5,772 bases of DNA, taken from assembly GCA_035541995.1 (NCBI GenBank), contig DATKMG010000742.1, positions 1 to 5,772 of the forward strand, in the 5' to 3' direction. A program made the position numbers and the translations under genes. The notes below the pieces were generated by a model that searched no databases, was not told the origin of the DNA, and saw nothing but the letters and a program-made list of their open reading frames with translations. Position 1 is the first letter of the stretch, and every line of letters begins with the position of its first letter. Positions 4,498 to 5,772 of the stretch are shown here, in pieces. This DNA is from DATKMG01 sp035541995 (GTDB lineage Bacteria; Acidobacteriota; Terriglobia; Versatilivoradales; Versatilivoraceae).

Positions 4498-5772
4498 TTA
4501 CTCCATCCGAACAACTTCCATCGGGTCAAAATGTAATGCACGCACCGCCGGCACAATGCCACCCAGTAAAGCTACGGTGGCTGTGACGATTGCAGCAATG
4601 AGTAGCGTCATGGGATCATTCGGACGAACAGCAAACAGCCATCTGGACAGTACCCCCGCAACCAATAACGAGACTGTGAGTCCGCCTAACAATCCAGCAA
4701 CTATCGAACTCGACACCTGTCTGGTTAGAAGAATCAATACCTCCCTCTGCCGAGCGCCCAAGCACACCCTTATTCCGATTTCCTTCCTACGATTGTTGAC
4801 CACATAAGAAAGCACACCATAAATGCCGACCATAGAAAGGGCTACTGCTAACGCAGCAAAGCCCGTCATCAGCGCAGTGAGCAGGCGCCGCTGCGTGACA
4901 GACCTGCTCAATACCTCCTCCATGGTTCGAATGTCAACCAGGGGTTGCAGATGATCGACGGACCCGACCAACGTTCTGAGAGTTGGAATGAAACCTCTTG
5001 GATCTCCTTTGGTACGAACCAACAGGAAATTGGGCGCAGCCGCCAGCCCATCGCGTTGCTCAAATGGCAGGTAGAAGGTAGGACCTTGCCTGGTGTCCAG
5101 CGCCTCCTGACGAATGTCGTTCACGACTCCCACAATCCGTATACCCTCCATAATTTCCTGGCCAATCACATCTCGACCAGGCCAGAATTGACGCTGGAGC
5201 GTTTCATTAATGACCGCCACGCGCATTCCATTTTCGTCATCGCTCGAATCAAATCCGCGGCCCTTCACCAAATGAATCCCCATTGACCTGAAATAATCCG
5301 GATTGACACAATTTATGCCCACCCACGGTAGGTTCTCCGGGTCTAGAGGCTGCCCCGGTCTTTGCAAGGTCATTTTGGCATTGAGGCCACCCAGCGGCAA
5401 ACTGGTGGCGATACCTACCGATACGACATTGGGCATTCTTTCCAATCTGTCGATGAGTTCATGAAATACCTGTTTGCGTCGGGATGGTGTGACAGAAATA
5501 CCGCTAGGAATCGGGAGTCTGGCCGTCAACAGGTGGTCCACGGTGTAACCACGGTCTTCCGAGAGAAGTCCGACAAAACTCCGCACCAGCAATCCGGTAC
5601 CGGTCAGAAGAATGAACGCAATGGCCAATTCCAAGGCAACGAGATACCGAGTTATGGGAGACCCGCCTCGGTCGCGTGATAGGCCTTTGGGCAAGGATTT
5701 CAGGGCCTCGCTTAGGTCCGCTCTTGTGAAGTGAAGAGATGGAACAAGCCCGAACAGGACGGTGGTGAATAT
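4498..5772 (-). CDS. MacB/FtsX-type permease, acidobacterial duplicated form (C-terminal part; start lies beyond the right edge)
   Basis: The frame is open to the right edge, giving 424 residues plus stop. The TTG at 5692-5694 is not the start: the 26 codons before it translate to FTTVLFGLVPSLHFTRADLSEALKS, the last membrane helix and tail typical of the first FtsX unit in these duplicated permeases. Then come a linker, a membrane helix (about 44-66, YLVALELAIAFILLTGTG), a large MacB-type periplasmic domain (about 67-295, with WVGINCVNPDYFRSMGI, the AVINETLQRQFWPGRDVIG segment and VGVVNDIRQ), and the final FtsX domain: a helix at about 297-326, the cytoplasmic RRKEIGIRVCLGA (329-341), then two helices (about 352-378 and 386-411) and VPAVRALHFDPMEVVRME. 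Full proteins of this kind have about 800 residues, so roughly half is missing. They sit in the inner membrane; many lack an adjacent ATPase and their substrates are mostly unknown. No ATPase gene is in the window. Confidence 0.92.
   Translation of the reverse strand: MFTTVLFGLVPSLHFTRADLSEALKSLPKGLSRDRGGSPITRYLVALELAIAFILLTGTGLLVRSFVGLLSEDRGYTVDHLLTARLPIPSGISVTPSRRKQVFHELIDRLERMPNVVSVGIATSLPLGGLNAKMTLQRPGQPLDPENLPWVGINCVNPDYFRSMGIHLVKGRGFDSSDDENGMRVAVINETLQRQFWPGRDVIGQEIMEGIRIVGVVNDIRQEALDTRQGPTFYLPFEQRDGLAAAPNFLLVRTKGDPRGFIPTLRTLVGSVDHLQPLVDIRTMEEVLSRSVTQRRLLTALMTGFAALAVALSMVGIYGVLSYVVNNRRKEIGIRVCLGARQREVLILLTRQVSSSIVAGLLGGLTVSLLVAGVLSRWLFAVRPNDPMTLLIAAIVTATVALLGGIVPAVRALHFDPMEVVRME

Noticed and set aside
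4945..5679. + strand frames of 105-118 codons opposite the permease
   Set aside because: They are antisense shadows of a clearly recognised membrane protein gene.

Overview
The window looks like chromosomal DNA of a soil acidobacterium (Solibacter/Bryobacter-like or a related uncultured lineage). The basis is family resemblance recalled from memory, not a search. It holds the C-terminal half of an acidobacterial-type duplicated MacB/FtsX permease, two small secreted proteins of kinds common in Acidobacteria (one with an IPFAF...LDAGNY core, one starting PDFSGKW), a very Gly/Tyr-rich secreted protein, and a GC-rich hairpin-bearing repeat-like element. Genes are loosely packed, with long intergenic gaps.

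Layout, left to right. Positions 1-365 hold no convincing gene; 22-123 is a cluster of GC-rich stem-loops, two of which share the same apex. On the + strand, 366-1007 encodes a secreted protein that reads as the N-terminal start of a glycoside-hydrolase-like barrel joined in frame to that family's C-terminal part, with the middle missing. A 279-bp gap with a candidate promoter and a leader hairpin precedes 1287-1727 (+), a secreted acidobacterial protein of unknown function. The 225-bp convergent gap that follows holds an exceptionally regular stem-loop (1806-1847) and a second nested structure ending in a T-run (1871-1942).

Everything after that is on the - strand. 1953-2708 is a short soluble NarL-family (HisKA_3) histidine kinase with no sensor domain. 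2966-3592 is the Gly/Tyr/His-rich secreted protein. 3951-4478 is a secreted lipocalin-like protein, lying 19 bp after the stop of the permease gene (4498 to beyond the right edge). The permease frame stays open to the edge of the window, so the TTG at 5692-5694 is an internal codon and not its start.

The permease and the lipocalin-like gene probably form one transcription unit. The other genes look like separate units divided by hairpins. I see no CRISPR array, tRNA, rRNA, intact insertion sequence or defence system. I found no convincing evidence of a new multi-gene system. The points most worth a second look are the internally deleted hydrolase, the paired structures at 1806-1942, the hairpin element at the left edge and the sensorless kinase.
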